A stretch of DNA of 64,000 bases from Meconema thalassinum (lineage: Eukaryota; Arthropoda; Insecta; Orthoptera; Tettigoniidae), in contig OX336397.1 in the NCBI GenBank assembly GCA_946902985.2, positions 150,033,890 to 150,097,889 on the forward strand, read 5' to 3'. A program made the translations under genes and the position numbers. The notes below the pieces were generated by a model that was not told where the DNA came from, made no database searches, and worked only from the letters and a program-made list of their open reading frames with translations. The first letter of the stretch is position 1; each line of letters opens with the position of its first letter. Of this stretch, positions 43,192-53,169 are shown in pieces.

Positions 43192-46036
43192 TTCTGAAGT
43201 AGAAGTAGCGTTCAATGACCATATTCAGAGAAGTAGTATTGTAGGTGTGATTAGTACTTTAAATGTGATATCGCCAGCCGTAGAGCGGGGTTCTCCATGT
43301 TTTGTGGGCAGTGTGATTACGAACGGTAGTCTAGAGGACTCGTTACGTGATGCTGCATTTCAGGGAAATATAGAGGTGGAACAATGTGTTCGGCTCTATG
43401 ATGTGTTATTGTGTAATAGGAGAGTTTTTGAGGATCGCATTGGTATGGCCAATTGCTATACACATTCATTGAACGTTATTGATAGGTCAGTATTCACAGG
43501 ACATAGATATCCTGTACCTTTCGCTTATCAGGGTGCAGTTGAGGCACAAATTAACCAGATGCTTAAAGACGGGATTATTGAGCACTCTAACAGTCCGTAT
43601 GTTAATTCTTTGATCACGGTACCCAAGGCCGACGGCACAGTTCGTATTTGTTTAGACGCTCGTTTGGTTAACAGTAGAATTAGTTCAGATCAGCTGAAAT
43701 CTATGTCAATAGAGGAATTAATGCAAACATGTGAGGGGAAGAAGTATTTCACTTGTGTAGATTTGAGTTCCAGTTTTTGGCAAGTGCCACTTATGTACGA
43801 AGATAGACCATTTACAGCTTTTAGTCATAAATATAACCTTTATCAGTTTTGCAGGGTACCTTATGGGTTAAAGAGTAGTTCAGCAGCTTTAATTAGGGCT
43901 TTAAACATCGCATTAGGGGATGACACAGGAGAGTTTGTAACCATTTACATTGATGATATGGTAATTAGTTCACGCACTTTTGAGGAGCATCTTCCGTATT
44001 TAGATATAGTTTTTCAGAAGTTAGATCAGGCAGGGTTCACTTTGAAGCTGTCTAAGTCGTCATTCTGTCAGTTAGAAGTGACATTTTTAGGTCATAGAGT
44101 GTCGAGTAGAGGTGTAACACCAGAAGAAAGTAGGGTTAATAAGATACTTAACGCACAGGTGCCACAGAATGTTAAACAGTTAAAAATATACCTGGGAATT
44201 TGCAACTTTTTCAGGAGGTTCGTTCTTAAATACTCAGGGTTGGTAGAACCATTCAGGGAATTGCTTAAAAGTGGGACTCGGTGGAGATGGGAGTCCAAGC
44301 ATGATCAGGCTTTTAGAGCGCTGAAGGAAGGTTTTGAGAAAGCTGTAGTGCTGAAATATCCTTTAAAAGATAAGGAATATGTGGTTATGACAGATGCTTC
44401 ACATATAGGCATTGCTGGAGTATTATATCAGAAAGATGATGAGGGTAATCTGTGCATTGTATCTTTAGCCTCGCGAGGACTGACAGCAGCAGAGAAAAGA
44501 TACACCATTACTGAGTTAGAGCTTTTAGGTATTGTTTTCAGTTTAGGGAAATTTAGAATGTATTTAGTAGGGGGGAAATTTGAGATCCACACAGATCACC
44601 ATGCATTACTGTATATGAGAACTTGTAAACTCAGTTCTAACAGAGTTAGTAGGTGGATTCTTGCTCTGCAGGAATACGAATTCACAGTAAAATATATGAA
44701 GGGTAAAGATAACATTCTTGCAGACATGCTATCGAGGGACACTAATTTATGTAGGGATTATCCTGTGGTTAAAGCAGAGGACGGTATTTTAATGTGTGCA
44801 TGTGTGGACAGTAGCAACAGGGCATCGTTACAGACACTGAGAAATATGCTAGTGGAGCAACGTGAGGACGTTAAGTTAATGGAGCTACTGGCTGGTTTGG
44901 AATTAGGCGAAGAAGAGTATGTGAAAGTAGGACGGTTCACGTACAAGATGCAGGATGGGCTTCTTGCAAGGAAATGTAGGAATAATCGGTGGGCAATATG
45001 TGTTCCTGCCACTTTGCGGGAGGAGCTCATTTGGTTCATTCATAGGGAATTAGGACACTTTGGTGCTGCCAAGGTCTTCTATGAAATTGGTCGTGACTTC
45101 ATTTGGAGTAAAATGGGAACGGATGTTAGGAGGATTTTAGCTAAGTGTGACACCTGTCAAAGGAGTAAATATCCAGTTAAATATTTAGTGGGGGAGAGAT
45201 CTGCAGTTCTCACCAGTAGACCCGGCGAACTACTGTGTGTGGATTTATTTGGCCTGATCGTAAAAGGACAGTACGGCTACGAGTACATTTTTGTAGTTAT
45301 TGGCGCTTTTAGTAAGTATGTCAAGCTATATCCGCTAAGGAAAGCCAAGGGACTAGCGTGTAGCCGCCTAATCATTAATAAGTATGTACCTGAGTTTGGC
45401 CTTCCTCTCAGGATACTATCTGACAGTGGACCACAGTTTACTGCAAAGAAATGGAAAACCAGTATGCAGGAAGCTGGTATAACACACGTTCATTCCTCTG
45501 TAAGGTACCCTCAGGGTAATTCTGCAGAGCGTCCATTAAGGGAAGTGGCTCGTCTTTTTCGGACTCTAGTGCATGACAAGCATACGGCCTGGGTTGGACA
45601 TCTTCCCAAGGTCGAGACTTGGCTGAATTCTGTCCAGCATGAGAGCACGAAATTGACGCCATACGAAGTTCACTTCGGAAAGAGACCACTAAATGAACTA
45701 GCGAGGGTGTTGGGTTTAAATGAGGGTAAGGAACCGGGGATGGATTACATTGTCCAGTTGGCGAAACAGAATTTATCTAAGTCAGCACAAAAGAGAATTC
45801 GCCAACAAAAAGAAACTAAATTTGACCTATACGAGCCGGGAGACAGAGTTTTACACAGAGTGCCGAAACAGTCAAATAAGCTAGAGAAAGTCATGTCCAA
45901 GTTCTTTTATCTCTACGAGGGCCCATTTATGGTTTCCAAACGTATTGGCAAAACAGCATATGTGCTGGAGGATAGTAAGGGAAACAGGTTATACGGGACG
46001 TATAATATACATAGTCTACGAAAGTATGTGTCATAA
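43192..46036 (+). CDS. Gypsy pol: reverse transcriptase, RNase H, integrase
   Basis: An open frame of 929 codons (first Met 43247, but the wording GDSEVEVAFNDHIQ before it joins to protease) encodes the replication and integration enzymes. RT: DGIIEHSNSPYVNSL, VRICLDARLVN, FTCVDLSSSFWQ, and the catalytic YIDD at 43946-43957. RNase H: VMTDASHIGIAGVLYQ with the first Asp, then LTAAEKRYTITELELLG and HTDHHALLYM. Integrase: a zinc-binding HHCC (FIHRELGH...CDTCQRSK near 45040-45165), catalytic Asp in LLCVDLFG (45235), Asp in ILSDSGPQF (45415) and Glu in NSAERPLREV (45520). The C-terminus has a GPF-like EGPFMVSKRIG segment and no chromodomain. No internal stop is present. Confidence 0.92.
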
Positions 46037-47107
46037 AGTAAGTGTGTTTAGCTGGCGAGCCAGCCTATCAAATGAGTAAGTGTAGTATTTGGTGCGTGGA
46101 AGATATGGTCTTCCAGGCAGGCGTATCAGAGGTCACACAGGGGGTTAGTATGTAAGTAAATGAGAGTTTTTAAGGTACAGGGAAATATGACGGGATTGTC
46201 GGATGCTCTTGAGCACTAAAAAGTCTCGATACACCAAGGCCAGAATTTGGCAGCGCTGGTGAATTCCCATTTGTCTCCTAGAGATGGGTGAGCGCTTGAA
46301 CAGGGTATTTTTTTTGCTTAAGGCGTCCACGAGACAAAAGATGGGCCATCAGAAGGCGAGACAGTCCTTCATGAAACTCATACATAACAGCACACGTGAT
46401 TTCTGTTTACGGCCTCGCCATGTAAGATTTGTAAGTGTGTAATTTAGGTAATTTGTACAATGGTATTATTTGTGTGAGGAGAACTGGTCTGAGTTGAGAA
46501 CTAGTATTAAGTAGAATATGGTCTACGGGAACTTAACAAGACAGGGCGATTACGGCACAGAAATATTTGGTGTTATATGTAATGCGCATTTACTGTTTTT
46601 TTTTTCAGAAGTCAATATTAATTTCTTCTGTTATAAAGAGAGATTAAGTATTATGGTCACGATGCGCTGCCACAATAGTGTGATCGTGTGCTCAGTGATA
46701 AGTGAGATTAAATTTCACCATAAGGAAGGAACCTCCAGTGAAATTAGGAAGTTCTATTGTGATATACATATATCAGAACACCTTGATGCGTGTGATGTGA
46801 CATCTTATATACATAGTGCTCACACAGTAATTATGTCTATTTTTCCAACATAGAGAAATTTGAGAGGCGGAAATATTCGTGGAACATTATTCCATATGAA
46901 AAACATTGGACTGGTTGCAAAGTGTAATCCATAGTGACAACAAACTTTGACGCAAAATGCGTAAAGAAAAATTATGAGTGTATATATGTAATTTAGGGTG
47001 ATTTCATTTATGTAATATGTATTTCGGATGGGGATTATTAACGTGTCTGGGATAATCGGATAATGGACCGTTGTCACGGTAAATCATCCGATGATCCGAG
47101 GCGAATA
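46037..47107 (+). other. Gypsy 3' internal region, no recognised ORF
   Basis: About 1.07 kb lie between the pol stop and the 3' LTR. A 111-codon frame (46518-46853) has no domain, signal peptide or transmembrane segment that would suggest an envelope. No clear polypurine tract precedes the LTR; GATCCGAGGCGAATA is the sequence just before it. Confidence 0.6.
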
Positions 47108-48434
47108 TGTAACGTGTTTTTCGAGGGTTTTTTATGCAACTGGCATAAGTCAGTAGGAAGCCATTCTATATTTATTTACGCGGTAAATTGTTCAGCCAAG
47201 AGAATTCTTCATGTTAATTTATTATTATTATTAACTTATTATTATTATTATTATTATTATTAAGGTATTTTTGGAGCATTTTATAAAATTATAAGCATAC
47301 AGATAGGTTTTCTATGTCTTAGAAAACACTATCAAGCAAATTATTACGAACGACATTATCATAGAAAATTATGTGATTACGGAATTTTACGGAGTTTCGT
47401 CAGTTAGGGTATTATGAGAGACATGACTCACTGGGAATTCAGATACAGGCTGATTCTTGTCAAGAAGCATTACGCAAGCCTTGTTTGCAGCGTCAAGAAA
47501 AGGCGGATAGTATGGAACGGCAATCGACTTCACCCTCCCGCCGAGTGTAATGGGCCAGAGGTGGGGAAGTAGCGCGTGGGGATCAGCCAATCAGTGGAGA
47601 CCGAGCGACTGGAAGTCGGCACTGGAGTGGGAAGCCGACGAGTGGATATATCGTTTGGCGCGCCGTGGAATAAAGGACAATCTGTGTAAGACTTGACCAG
47701 TACGGTTGCACGTGTGATTCGCTCCGATGTTCCGTGGAGTGGAGGACTATCTTTGTAAAACTTAACCAGTGTGGTTGTACGAGTGGATGGCTCCGATGTT
47801 CGGACCATAATGTCACCAAATCTACAAGTATATCATCTTCTAACGAAGAAGATGACGGCGTCCAGGAAACAGTGGAAAGCTCTCTTCATCATCCAGTACG
47901 AGGGAAATGTTTCGGCAATTTCCAGTGGTAAGCGCGAATGACGCAGAACTACTTAATCTCTCGTTTCTCTTTGTTTTATATTTCAGTATTCAGTAACTTC
48001 ATAGCTTGGGAATAAGAGTAAAATCAGTAATTTATCCGAATCCGTTTTCACGTAATTTTCTAGCGGTAATATTCACATCGCAAAGCTCCAATTTCAATTT
48101 TAAACGTATTATTATTATTATTAATTTTGCAAAACTTGTTTTATATAATACATTCATTTCTTTTAACCATGCAATCTTTGCTTTCAGTAGGTAGCATTAG
48201 ATATAGACCAATTCCTTCTCCTGATACAATTGTTGTTGGGTTAATGATCAAATCATACCACGATCTGAGTGAATAGAGTCTTGAAGGTGTTCTGCCAGAG
48301 CTAGTTCTTGTTAAATACAAATTTAGATTTCAACATTGCGTTGAGGTCTTGGCGTCCATTAAAACAACATAGCTTAGGCAAAAGTCTACAGTTACATTTA
48401 TCACCCAACAGTTAGGGGCAGTCAAAACATTTCA
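47108..48434 (+). repeat. Gypsy 3' LTR (1,327 bp)
   Basis: It matches the 5' LTR from TGTAACGTG to ACATTTCA with scattered substitutions and a longer (ATT)n run at about 47220-47262. The flank ATAC follows at 48435. Confidence 0.93.
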
Positions 48435-48553
48435 ATACGACGATTTTCTTGATCTGTCTCTCTCTGGTCATCAGTGCGGTTAGCACGTGAGGTAGCTCTT
48501 CGCACATTTGATTGACTGCGATGACCTAAGGCAGGTCGTCTTCTCCTCGGCAT
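48435..48553 (-). pseudogene. Helitron Rep gene, N-terminal part of exon 1, separated by Gypsy
   Basis: The minus-strand ATG at 48553 opens MPRRRRPALGHRSQSN...TDDQRETDQENRRI and runs straight into the Gypsy duplication ATAC at 48438-48435. Across the Gypsy the frame resumes at 39481 as AMSDLRSLVSDNEVDRL. The basic, Arg/Gln-rich start is usual for insect Helitron proteins. This shows that the true start is here and not at the ATG at 39473. Confidence 0.85.
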
Positions 48554-48559
48554 CGTAAA

Positions 48560-49640
48560 TTGTAATTAATCAAAGTGAGAAAAGTTCTCGCGCACTTAGA
48601 AGTAAAGTGTCACTATCACAAAAGATCAACAAAAAAGAGCACATATCTTGAAATGTCACTATCACAAAGGATTAGTGAAGTAAAGAAAGTCATAGTCGAT
48701 TGTCAAATGTCAAATATTATGGTGCGTTCAGAAATTTAATTTGTGACAAAACTTAAGATTTATCAATCTACATATAGTTGATTGTCTAATGTCAAATATT
48801 ATGGTTGCGTTCAGAAATTTAATTTGTGACAAAACTAAAGATTTATCAATCTACATAAAAATAATCTGAAAGATAGTTAACAACTTTTATATTTAATTTA
48901 CCTTTTAAACCTTCTCTGGACTTCCACAAATAATTGAAGACCAAAATTAGCCAAATCGGGTACAGCTGGCGTTGTGACTTTGTTTGTAGAAGTGCTTTTG
49001 GATTCCCAATATTTTTTCTTTTTCCGTTAACCACCTCTAAACTATTGTAAAATTGATTTACTATCTCAAAAAATCATGGGAGCGTGCTCAACAGCTCACC
49101 AAAGTTTCATCGCAATGAAATGAATGGTATATGAACGCATAAGGGACTTTGTTGAAACGATTCCTGTGCTGCTACTCTTTAAAAGAATCTACTCGTGCGC
49201 TACCAATTGTAAAATGTTTTTATTAAATCGGAAATCTTTGCGGTAGTGGAAACAAGCATTTCTCCAAATTTCACTGCAATCGCATGAATGGTATATGAAT
49301 GCATATGGCATTTTTTAAACGATACGTGCGCCGTTACTCATTTGTTGAATCTACTCGTGCGCTACCTATTGTAAAAATGATTTACTAAGTCAGAAACCTT
49401 TCCAGGAGTGTGCACAACAATACAACCAAAGTTTCATAGCAATCGGATGAATGGTATATGAACGCATACGGGACTTTGTTTAAGCGATTCGCGTGCCGAC
49501 ACTCATTTGTTCAATCTACTCGTGCGTTACAACTTTCATATTTATTCACCTTTTAAACTTTCTCTGGACTTCCACAAATAATTCATGACCAAAATTAGCC
49601 AAATCGGTCCAGCCGTTCTCGAGTTTTAGCGAGACTAACG
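48560..49640 (-). repeat. Helitron 5' leader with internal tandem repeats
   Basis: The leader contains a ~164-bp unit repeated about 2.5 times (GAATGGTATATGAA.GCAT ends at 49140, 49304 and 49467, and CTACTCGTGCGCTACC recurs). It also holds a ~75-bp unit repeated twice at 48690-48860 (GTCAAATATTATGG, GTTCAGAAATTTAATTTGTG). The terminal segment at 49530-49610 (TCTCTGGACTTCCACAAATAATT, CAAAATTAGCCAAATCGG) recurs at 48910-48960. No coding sequence was seen. Confidence 0.8.
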
Positions 49641-49670
49641 AACAGCAATTCATTTATATATATATATAGA

Positions 49671-50100
49671 TTTATGGTGCACTCTTGATGATGGTATGTT
49701 GCTCTTTCTAGCTATCATTCAAACTATGTATTACTCCATTTTGATAATCCTGTCTGAAGATATATGTTTTCCTCTCTCCTGTAACATTTATGATTGTGGA
49801 GATATACAGTTTTGAAAACAAGCTCTTGATATTAAGAAGGATTTACGTAAAAAATCAATGGCGTTGAAAATGCGGGAGATTTGAACGTGTGCTGAAGTGG
49901 TTTCTTGAGGGTATTGGCAAGAAGGTACGTTTCCGGACCCAATCTTGGTGCCCACTACAAGGACTCAAAGTCTGTAATGGGAATTTAGAAATACCCTGTA
50001 TGTATATCTCTACTTAGTATATAACAAAATCCCCGATTCTTGGATGTTCAGGGTAATCTCGAAAAACACTGCATGGATTTTGATGCGGTTTTCACCATTC
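49671..50100. other. Unassigned DNA flanking the Helitron
   Basis: No open frame or repeat head was recognised. It may belong to the 5' side of the LINE remnant that becomes recognisable near 50100. Confidence 0.4.
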
Positions 50101-50404
50101 TGTAAATGAATTCTCGAGGTAAAAGATCTGAAGGTGATCACTTGACGATCGAAACTGGTCATCCAAGAGAATTTGAGGAGACAAAAGCTAAGTTAGAAAT
50201 TTATTTATTTACTCGAATCAGAGGCACATAAATAATATTGTACATACAAAATCAAAGGAGAAACATGGAATTATAATATAAGTTAGAAATGAAGACGCTA
50301 GATGAGGCTGTTCGTATGAGTCGACTCAGATGGTGGGGTCATGTGAGGAGAATGGGGGAGGGGAGATCTAAGAGGTTAATGAGTTCGGCTGTAGAGGGCA
50401 AAGT
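50100..50404 (+). pseudogene. LINE C-terminal remnant, first part (interrupted by Harbinger)
   Basis: The frame around 50285-50400 reads LDEAVRMSRLRWWGHVRRMGEGR and SAVEGK, the C-terminal block (RLRWxGHVxRM...GKR.RGRPR) found in insect CR1/R-type LINEs. The continuation KKSRGRPRRR is found at 51573 after the Harbinger element. A 78-bp insertion with a 12-bp duplication lies at 50201-50278. Confidence 0.6.
50201..50278 (-). mobile_element. 78-bp retroposed fragment with 12-bp TSD
   Basis: TAAGTTAGAAAT occurs at 50189-50200 and again at 50279-50290, flanking a short insert that starts TTATTTATTTACTCG. Read on the minus strand it ends in CGAGTAAATAAATAA, so it looks like the extreme 3' end of a retroelement with an (AAAT)n tail. 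Confidence 0.6.
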
Positions 50405-50504
50405 GACCCATAGACTGCCCAATAGCAGTATATTGCGCAACCTCCACACAACGGCAAAATCAGTCTCCGCCAGAGTTTCATGTTGATGATGTTGGATACT
50501 GAAC

Positions 50505-50750
50505 TGTGTTGTGTTTTAATTGCTGTGGGCGTAGGTGCGAAAAAGGAAAATAAGTCAGGAAGGAAAGGAAATAAATGGGCCAAACTGTGGTTTATTGATC
50601 GGGAGAAGTATACCCACGAGACGTTACTCAATGAATCATTGAACCTAATAATTTTCGCTACTTCTTACGGTTAGACGGAGAATTATTCGATAAACTCCTC
50701 GCATTGGTTACTCCTCAGCATCACGAATACGTTTCAATTCTTTGCGGAAG
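50505..50750 (+). pseudogene. Harbinger transposase, N-terminal fragment
   Basis: The plus-strand frames give KWAKLWFIDREKYTHETLLNE (50573-50632) and then, after a shift near 50645, FRYFLRLDGELFDKLLALVTP (50652-50714). The pattern of a W-x-R block, a LLxEL-like block and F..FLRM....F..LL..V.P is the N-terminal region of PIF-Harbinger (DDE_Tnp_4-type) nucleases. The catalytic DDE residues lie further on and have been lost. Confidence 0.65.
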
Positions 50751-51345
50751 TTGGTGCGCAAAGAATTTATCTTTTTTTATCACATGTTGTTTGTCTGCGT
50801 CTGGGTATTGTTCCCGGTATCTTTCTAAGAGCACGTCCCGCTTTTTGGCACGATTACTATAACCCTTGCACTTCACATCCCAAAGAGCCGGAAGTACATA
50901 ATAATAATATAATAATATCGTATGGCCTCGGGTGCCTGGTGCAAGCTTTGCTATTTGACACCCAGAGGGTAGCTTGCATGTCGAATTTCGTAGTTCCTTG
51001 ACTATGAAAGTCAAGGAGGTTAGATGTTAGATATCTAATCTCCTTGAACACAATAGCGCTCTCTAGTAGAGAAATGAGGAACTTTGTGCTGGCGGAAACT
51101 CCCGAGATTAATTTTGCCATTATGAACTCGGCCTACTGAATTCAAATGGGTTCTTTGACATGCCAACATCGTATGACATGCGTATCGTATTTTTGCCGCC
51201 TTTCAAAAATCACTTACCACGGTCAGGGGCGAACCTGCAATCTTGGGGTTAGTAGACCGACACGCTATCCACTCACCCACCGTGGCAAGCTCGGAAGTAC
51301 ATGATACACTTCGATAAATTCTTAAATAAATTGTTGTTATGCATT
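50735..51345 (-). pseudogene. Harbinger MADF-domain protein, split by SINE
   Basis: On the minus strand the MADF (Adf-1/Myb-like) domain reads FIEVYHVLPALWDVKCKGY once the SINE at 50900-51291 is removed. SNRAKKRDVLLERYREQYPD and, after a shift near 50765, NSLRTNFRKELKRI follow. MADF proteins of PIF-Harbinger elements bind the transposon ends and help the nuclease. The C-terminal part of the protein is missing. Confidence 0.7.
50900..51291 (-). mobile_element. tRNA-derived SINE, family C, 11-bp TSD
   Basis: CGGAAGTACAT flanks the insert at 50889-50899 and 51292-51302. Read on the minus strand the head is GCCACGGTGGGTGAGTGGATAGCG with B box GCAGGTTCGCCCC, and the 3' end is CGAGGCCATACGAT followed by (ATT)n. 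It shares the GCCATACGAT tail with the family A SINE at 34800-35255, although the heads differ. Confidence 0.85.
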
Positions 51346-51572
51346 CTTGTCGCCCATGCCGACCCGAACTCGGCCACGTTTGGATACCAACTGGCAGGAC
51401 ATTGCGCAATACTGCCAACAGACGACACAATATTTTCCCGTTTGCACAATATATTTTTAGGTTTTTGAAAATCACGCAATATATTGCATAACCATTCAAT
51501 GTCGTCTACACACGGTCAATTATATTGCACAACCCGAAATATTGTGCAATAATATTACCCGTCTATGGGCCG

Positions 51573-51715
51573 CTTAAGAAGAGCAGAGGTAGACCTAGGA
51601 GACGATAGTTAGATTCATTGTTTAACGATTTCAAAGTGAGAGGTGTAGAAGCAGAGGAGGCCGCAGTGCTAACTGCTAATAGAGGATCTTGGGGGCAACT
51701 TGTTCGCAAATAAAA
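51573..51715 (+). pseudogene. LINE C-terminal remnant, last part
   Basis: KKSRGRPRRR, then after a stop LDSLFNDFKVRGVEAEEAAVL and NRGSWGQLVRK to a TAA near 51712. It is the expected end of the LINE block begun at 50285: the GRPR motif, D...V...A and the W..LV box all occur in order. Confidence 0.65.
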
Positions 51716-52110
51716 ATTTCAGTCAGCCTCACCTGTCCTCTGAACGGCTGCGCAATCGGGGCTCACAGGCCAAACACCCATTACAATCGTGATGACCAAC
51801 TGAAAAAGCATTAATTTCGATTACCCCTCTGTCTTGCAATGTCAGGACCTGTTGGGTAATACCAGAGCCAGGCCGTACCAAGCACAGTACTTGTTCACAG
51901 GAAATGGGGAAAAGAGCTGACTTCACGACATGATTAGCCTTGGACAGGGCTTTGTCTTCACGCTCATCAACTCGCCATAAAGCATAACTCAATCAATTAG
52001 CAACGACGTAACCCAGTCGTTTGATCGTAATTGGGTCGTCCAGTTGCAATCCACTCGTAAATAAGAATCATTTTCATGAGAAACGTTTCTCTGGACTTTG
52101 CCTCGCGTAT
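51716..52110. other. Unassigned DNA
   Basis: A minus-strand open frame of 87 codons (51992-51729) contains no domain I recognise. No repeat signature was found. Confidence 0.4.
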
Positions 52111-52117
52111 CTTTTTT

Positions 52118-52640
52118 GTTTGTTGTTTTACACTTTTTTGTTTTTGCTTTGTGTTTTTGGTTTTGTGTTTGCTTTGTGCTATTACTTTTGAATTTTACTT
52201 TTTGCTTTTCTTTCTTCGTTTTGGTTTTGTGTTTGTTTTCTGCTTTTGCTTTTTCTGAAATTTGCTTTTTGTTTTGCGTTCCTTGTTTTGCGTTTTCTGC
52301 TTTTGCTTTTGTTTTTGAATTTTTCTTTTTGCTTCGTGTTTTTGTTTTGTTTTTTGGTTTTACGTTTTTTTGGAAAATCGAAATAAAACAAAACAGAATA
52401 AAATAAAACAAAATCAAAATAAAACAAAATCAAAATAAAACAAAACAAAACTAAACAAAATAAAACAAAATAAACAAAACAAATTAAATTAAACAAAACA
52501 AAACGAAACAAAACAAGAAAACAAACAAAAACAATTTAAAACAAAATAAAACAAAACAAAATTAAATTAAATTAAACAAAATAAAATAAAGTAAAGTAAA
52601 GTAAAATAAAATAAAATAAAATTAACTAATTAAATAAATA
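52118..52640. repeat. Low-complexity tract: T-rich half then A-rich half
   Basis: From about 52118 to 52375 the plus strand is built of TTTTG/TTTGC words. From about 52378 to 52640 it switches to AAAAC/AAAAT words, with some GTAAA near 52590. The halves are roughly complementary, so the tract can fold on itself. Long open frames on both strands here (up to 142 codons) are composition artefacts. Confidence 0.85.
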
Positions 52641-52679
52641 ATTTTACGACATGAGCCTTATTCTCAAGTGGATTAGACT

Positions 52680-53042
52680 CGTATGTTCCATCTGGCTGAA
52701 ACCATCACCATACTACTTGATAACGTTCATTGGAGTAAGTTGATTGACATTTGGAAAGGATTGGAATACAGGGATGAGAGGGTCATCTATAATCTGTACA
52801 GCAACAAGACGGCAGTTCTTCGAGCAGAAGGACATGAGAGGAAAAGGTGTAAGGCAAGGCTACAACTTATCACCCTTACTTTTCAATCTATACATCGAAC
52901 AAGCAATGACGGAAATTCGGGACAAATCAAAAATAGTAGTAAAGATTAAAGGGGAAATAATTTCAACTCTGAGATTTGCTGATGACATCGTCATCTACGC
53001 CGACAAACCAGACGATTTGAAAGAATTAGGTAGATTTCATTA
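52680..53042 (+). pseudogene. RTE-type LINE reverse transcriptase fragment
   Basis: Two frames joined near 52845 give DNVHWSKLIDIWKGLEYRD, RVIYNLYSNKTAVLRAEGHE, then VRQGYNLSPLLFNLYIEQAM and STLRFADDIVIYADKPDDL with the catalytic FADD near 52977-52988. The wording matches the RTE-type LINE at 59849-60202 almost block by block. The fragment breaks off both sides. Confidence 0.8.
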
Positions 53043-53169
53043 GAAAGCTAACTATTGCAATGGGTCCCATGTTTCGACTTCGGAAAATTTCGACATATCT
53101 TCGCGTTTCACATCCCCCAGACCCCAAAACCACCGTCAGTTCAAAAGTTTATATATAATTTATGTATAT

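Larger units (their letters stand above)
39482..48434 (+). mobile_element. Gypsy-type LTR retrotransposon, nearly complete
   Basis: An 8,953-bp element starts TGTAACG and ends TTTCA at matching LTRs, and is flanked by ATAC on both sides (39478-39481 and 48435-48438). Gag, protease, reverse transcriptase, RNase H and integrase follow in Gypsy order on the plus strand, opposite to the Helitron it sits in. The two LTRs differ at about 15-20 positions plus a (ATT)n length change over 1.3 kb by my reading, which indicates a recent insertion. Lesions are a G-run frameshift and a TAG in gag and a one-base shift after protease. No envelope gene is recognisable. Confidence 0.95.
34310..49670 (-). mobile_element. 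Helitron, autonomous type, decayed, with nested Gypsy and SINE
   Basis: The minus-strand element begins with TCTATATATATATA (plus coordinates 49670 down) and a conserved leader (AATTGCTGTTCGTTAGTCTC, GCTAAAACTCGAGAACGGCT). It ends with the hairpin GGCAG..CTGCC and CTAG at 34313-34310. The flanking bases are A before the 5' end and T after the 3' end, as expected for Helitron insertion between A and T without duplication. Between them lie a Rep domain and a PIF1-like helicase. Of the 15.4 kb, 8.95 kb are a Gypsy insertion (39482-48434) and 0.46 kb a SINE (34800-35255), so the Helitron itself is about 5.9 kb. Several stops and frameshifts show it is no longer autonomous. Confidence 0.9.
50405..51571 (+). 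mobile_element. PIF-Harbinger transposon, decayed, with inverted ends
   Basis: The inverted ends are GACCCATAGACTGCCCAATA (50405 onward) and, in reverse from 51571, GGCCCATAGACGGGTAATA. TATTGCRCAA motifs recur inside both ends. A transposase fragment on the plus strand and a MADF-domain gene on the minus strand face each other, the usual two-gene layout of insect PIF-Harbinger elements. The middle is missing, most of the transposase is gone, and a SINE sits inside. The surrounding LINE reads GK before and KKSRGRPR after the element. A clean 3-bp target duplication was not found. Confidence 0.65.

Noticed and set aside
46518..46853. 111-codon frame considered as a Gypsy envelope
   Set aside because: It has no signal peptide, furin-like site, fusion peptide or transmembrane anchor, and is too short.
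52076..52511. Long Lys/Asn/Thr-rich and Phe/Cys/Val-rich open frames
   Set aside because: They lie in the T-rich/A-rich low-complexity tract on both strands and reflect composition.
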